Shown here piece after piece: positions 61,450 to 64,000 of a stretch of 64,000 bases of DNA. A program made the translations under genes and the position numbers. Source of the stretch: an uncultured Lachnospiraceae bacterium (GTDB taxonomy: Bacteria > Bacillota_A > Clostridia > Lachnospirales > Lachnospiraceae); the NCBI GenBank assembly GCA_905207905.1, contig CAJLNC010000001.1:13802-77801 (forward strand), read 5' to 3'. The notes under the pieces are model-generated. The model did not search any database and was not told the DNA's origin. It saw only the letters and a program-made list of their open reading frames with translations. The first letter of the stretch is position 1. Each line of letters begins with the position of its first letter.

Positions 61450-62253
61450 CTATACCTGGTTTGGAATCTGACGTCCCTCATGGTTCATGGTGTAGTTGTC
61501 CCGGTAAACCAGCTGGGAGATGGGCACCAGCTCATAGCCCTGCTGCTGCAACCCTGTGATTACAGCCTCCAGGGCCTGGGCAGTGTACTTGGCTCCATTG
61601 TGCATGAGAATGATGGAGCCGTTGCCCAGATGCTTGTGGCAGGTGACGGTCTGGATAATAGAAGCTACGCCGTAGTCCTTCCAGTCCAGGGAGTCTACGT
61701 CCCACTGAATCGGCAGATAGCCGCAGGATTTGGCAGTCTGCACCAGAAGATTATTGTAATCTCCGTAGGGAGGACGGAACAGATTCATATCAACTCCTGT
61801 CAGGGACTTACCTTTTTCATGTACCTTCATCAGCTCTTCTTTCTGCTGGCTGGCAGATAATTGGCTCATATTTTTGTGATTTTCGCTGTGATTGCCCAGG
61901 TCATGCCCGGCAGCAGCGATTTTTTTTACATCCTCAGGGTAGGATTCCACCCAACCACCGGTCATAAAAAAGGTGACTTTGACATTGTGGGCTGCCAGAA
62001 TATTCAGTATGGTATCCGTATCTTCGTTACCCCAGGCAGCGTCAAAGGAGAGGGCTACCTGGGGTTTGTTGGTCTGAACGCAGTATACAGGCAGCTCCTT
62101 TTGGGACTGCATATTGCTGACTGCCACGATCTGGTCTTTGGTGTAGGCGGAGCCTGCCAGAAACAGCAGGGCGCACAGGACCACCACCCCGGCGCCTCTT
62201 AAGCAGCCCAGGGCGGTGTCAGAGGGCACACGAAGGATTTTTCGCTTTTTCAT
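61450..62253 (-). CDS. PdaB-like polysaccharide deacetylase
   Basis: 267 residues. An N-terminal signal-anchor helix (about 20-38) leads to a NodB domain with SFDAAWG (D71), metal ligands H122 and H126 in NHSENH, RPPYG at 160-164, WDVDSLDW and the catalytic ILMH (H218). The FDAAWG form is typical of the sporulation-linked PdaB group of clostridia. It probably removes acetyl groups from peptidoglycan amino sugars. AAAGGAG precedes the ATG. It converges on the exporter gene with only 10 bases between. Confidence 0.92.
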   Translation of the reverse strand: MKKRKILRVPSDTALGCLRGAGVVVLCALLFLAGSAYTKDQIVAVSNMQSQKELPVYCVQTNKPQVALSFDAAWGNEDTDTILNILAAHNVKVTFFMTGGWVESYPEDVKKIAAAGHDLGNHSENHKNMSQLSASQQKEELMKVHEKGKSLTGVDMNLFRPPYGDYNNLLVQTAKSCGYLPIQWDVDSLDWKDYGVASIIQTVTCHKHLGNGSIILMHNGAKYTAQALEAVITGLQQQGYELVPISQLVYRDNYTMNHEGRQIPNQV

Positions 62254-62510
62254 TTCGTTGTCTCCTTTAAAAATACTTTCCTATTTAGCAGTATATGAGC
62301 CGGAGAAAGGGATCTTTCGTTGAACAGGAAAAAGATGGAGACAAAATTTTAATAGATTTCCACTGTAAATTTTATCTCTATCCCTTGTATGGAATATATG
62401 AGCAAGAAATTGTGGTATTTGTATTTCAAAAAATAAGGGAAGAGGGGATCACAGTACATAAATAAAATTTATTATAAAGATTTGGAACAGTCCTGTTCGC
62501 AGACTAACTA
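62254..62510. other. AT-rich spacer upstream of the deacetylase
   Basis: About 250 bases with no credible gene on either strand. It should contain the deacetylase promoter, but no clear SigA pair was found; a sporulation sigma factor is possible and not shown. Confidence 0.4.
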
Positions 62511-62559
62511 AAACGGAGTGCGGCAAAATCCAAACTTGATTTTACCGCACCCCGTTTTT
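62511..62559 (-). terminator. Terminator after the 62615 gene
   Basis: A stem of about 19 pairs with two mismatches around CAAACTT, with short T-runs on both strands, 55 bases beyond the stop of the minus-strand gene. Confidence 0.75.
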
Positions 62560-62614
62560 ATCGAAACATTCAAACTATATTTTTCAGCTCTGTCTTACCA
62601 AAGCTGGCAACGTC

Positions 62615-63631
62615 TTACTGCTCCACAGTATCCTCAGCTGCGCTCATCAGATCCTCGCCAAGCTCTGCCAGGTTGGCCACATCATCACCGTCACTGTTTT
62701 CCTTGGCAGCCAATGCTTCCTCAGGAACTGTGAAATCCACATCAGCGCTGTAGTCATAGACAGCTTCTATGTAAGCGTTAGAGATATTCATGGACAGTTC
62801 CGGCAGGATCATGTTGCCGTCCTCATCGGTGTCAGCCATGCTGTAAGAGAGGATGCTGGAAAGGGCGGTGAGATCACTGCCGTCCATATCCATGCGCATT
62901 TTAGCCAGCTGATAGGTCTCTGCGTTAATGTCAAATTCCATGTTGAACTGGAAACCGGACAGTACCATGCTAACCAGGGACATAGTCGCTTCATCTACCG
63001 TTTCTCCTGCGGCAGCCATCGCTTCCGTGATCATAGGCTCCAAGTCAGAGTAGGTGATGTTTAAAAGAAGCTGATAGCAGGAAACGCCGTTTACGTCCAC
63101 AGCCTCTTCGCCCAAGGTGAAAGTACCGGGCAGGGCGGACAGATCGAAGGTATTTCCGTTCATCATCTCCATGATCTGATCAAACTGAGCCTTCAGCTGA
63201 TCTCCGGGAAGGGCAGCGTACTCCCAGTCTTCTCCGGTGACCTTTGCAAAGGTGTCCAGCCCGCCTTCCTCATTGGGAACTACGTAGACGCTCATATCCA
63301 TCTGTTCCTGTTCTTCCATAGCATTTACGCTCATGTTTCCTTCTAACTTTGCAGAGAGAGTGGAGGGATCGGAAGAATCCGTGATCTGGGTAGCTCCTGT
63401 AAGATCCGCTACAATGCCCATAGAAAGATCCTGGCTTTCTCCGGAGGGAAGGGCTGCGGACATGTCAAAGCCGAAATTCATGTCCATATCAATAGCAGCC
63501 TGTGTCAGGCTTGTGGAGGCCTCTGCGTATTTTTCCAGAATCTCCTCCGGAGTGGCAGCGCTGTCAAAACCTGTCAGCATCATGGAGGATGCGCCGAGAA
63601 CCAGTGCAGAAAGCAATAAAGATTTTTTCAT
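62615..63631 (-). CDS. Exported acidic protein, lipoprotein-like (DUF6612-like)
   Basis: 338 residues, rich in Asp, Glu, Met and Ser. It starts with a signal peptide (MKKSLLLSALVLGASS) ending MMLTGF, where LTGC would be a lipobox; the Cys codon is TTT. The mature part reads like the LppX/LolA-type beta half-barrel proteins of clostridia (PEEILEKYAEAST, YSDLEPMI, NISNAYIEAVYDYS), but this is by eye. ATG at 63631 has AAGGAG nine bases upstream; one at 63637 is closer to it. The function is unknown. Confidence 0.8.
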   Translation of the reverse strand: MKKSLLLSALVLGASSMMLTGFDSAATPEEILEKYAEASTSLTQAAIDMDMNFGFDMSAALPSGESQDLSMGIVADLTGATQITDSSDPSTLSAKLEGNMSVNAMEEQEQMDMSVYVVPNEEGGLDTFAKVTGEDWEYAALPGDQLKAQFDQIMEMMNGNTFDLSALPGTFTLGEEAVDVNGVSCYQLLLNITYSDLEPMITEAMAAAGETVDEATMSLVSMVLSGFQFNMEFDINAETYQLAKMRMDMDGSDLTALSSILSYSMADTDEDGNMILPELSMNISNAYIEAVYDYSADVDFTVPEEALAAKENSDGDDVANLAELGEDLMSAAEDTVEQ

Positions 63632-63674
63632 AAGCATAATCTCCTTGTAAAATATTTTGATTTTTGATAGCACA

Positions 63675-63703
63675 AGTATACTACGAACGGGAAAATGTGT
63701 CTA
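63675..63703 (-). promoter_or_regulatory. Promoter for the 62615 gene
   Basis: On the minus strand, TAGACA and TATACT with a 17-base spacer, about 44 bases before the ATG. Confidence 0.75.
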
Positions 63704-63788
63704 TGATTTCTTTTGTTTTCCATGGAAAAATTTGTACTGAAAAAACCCATGCTTCAAGAAGCGTGACGAATCTTGCGAAAAAATTTAC

Positions 63789-63816
63789 TTGAATCTTAAG
63801 GCGGTTATATTATAAT
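63789..63816 (+). promoter_or_regulatory. Promoter for folC
   Basis: TTGAAT and a perfect TATAAT with a 16-base spacer, about 80 bases before the folC start. A GCCG-TTTT-CGGC mini-hairpin lies in the leader. Confidence 0.7.
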
Positions 63817-63894
63817 AAGGACTTAGGAGCAGAAAAGATTACGGTTCAAGCCGTTTTCGGCGATGCAGAAAACAATACGAAGAAGGATAAGAAA

Positions 63895-64000
63895 TTGAAT
63901 TACGAAGAAGCAGTCAATTATATAGCGGAAGTGCCCAAGTTTACAAAGAAAAACAAACCGGAAAACACGGTGGAGCTTTTAAGACGGCTGGGGCATCCGG
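63895..64000 (+). CDS. folC: Folylpolyglutamate synthase, 5' end only
   Basis: The first 35 codons of a gene that runs off the window: NYEEAVNYIAEVPKFTKKN then LLRRLGHP, the start typical of clostridial FolC (bifunctional folylpolyglutamate/dihydrofolate synthase). It begins with TTG at 63895; AAGGA lies seven bases upstream and no ATG in frame is nearby. The ATP-binding and catalytic residues are beyond the end. Confidence 0.82.
   Translation, partial: MNYEEAVNYIAEVPKFTKKNKPENTVELLRRLGHP

Overview
The window looks like chromosomal DNA of an anaerobic, low-to-mid G+C Gram-positive bacterium, most likely a Lachnospiraceae (Clostridia) species. The reasons are the gene order rlmN-prpC-prkC-rsgA-rpe-thiN, strong AGGAGG-type ribosome binding sites, SigA-type promoters, a cdaA-cdaR operon, a LytR-CpsA-Psr protein, a wall-binding-repeat L,D-transpeptidase, a PdaB-like deacetylase and a FolC start typical of clostridia. 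I see no rRNA, tRNA, CRISPR array, insertion sequence or intact mobile element. The genus cannot be fixed from the sequence alone.

Layout. (1) 1-16.9 kb is housekeeping: rlmN, PP2C phosphatase and PASTA kinase, rsgA, rpe, thiN, ychF, lgt, an mreB-type actin, recD2 and comF. It ends with a c-di-AMP operon (two small unknown membrane proteins, cdaA, cdaR) that closes with an HPr-like phosphocarrier. (2) 17.3-23.1 kb is a compact operon built around a FecBCD-type ABC importer. It also has a CsoR-type copper-style sensor, a cysteine-rich Fe-S-related protein without its ferredoxin half, a SAM methyltransferase, a flavodoxin and an FmdE-family zinc-ribbon protein. Its substrate is unknown and it is the best candidate here for an undescribed system. 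(3) 23.3-24.8 kb, minus strand, holds an L,D-transpeptidase with about a dozen wall-binding repeats. (4) 25.0-49.4 kb is a large surface-polysaccharide locus. It contains two polyprenyl-phosphate sugar phosphotransferases, a Wzm/Wzt-type exporter whose ATPase has a glycan-binding tail, a 767-residue methyltransferase-kinase resembling the WbdD chain terminator of E. coli O9a, many glycosyltransferases (rhamnosyl-type GT2, WsaF-like, GT-C), an epimerase, an ATP-grasp enzyme, a pair of SMR-like half-transporters, a WecE aminotransferase and an LCP attachment enzyme with a Gly/Tyr/Gln repeat region. (5) 49.5-53.9 kb holds htrA, a clpX variant, rpoD and a 57-residue conserved-looking protein. (6) 54.0-64.0 kb holds a purine permease under a purine-class riboswitch (minus strand), glmS, a heterodimeric ABC exporter, a PdaB-like deacetylase, a probable ex-lipoprotein and the first codons of folC.

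How it fits together. Much of the window concerns the cell envelope: PASTA kinase signalling, c-di-AMP, MreB, Lgt, GlmS (amino-sugar supply), L,D-transpeptidase, deacetylase, LCP ligase and the polysaccharide locus. In the polysaccharide locus I infer an ABC-exported, rhamnose-rich glycan. It would be primed on undecaprenyl phosphate, extended in the cytoplasm, capped by the methyltransferase-kinase, recognised by the Wzt tail, exported and attached to peptidoglycan by the LCP protein. All function calls rest on reading motifs and context; no database search was run.
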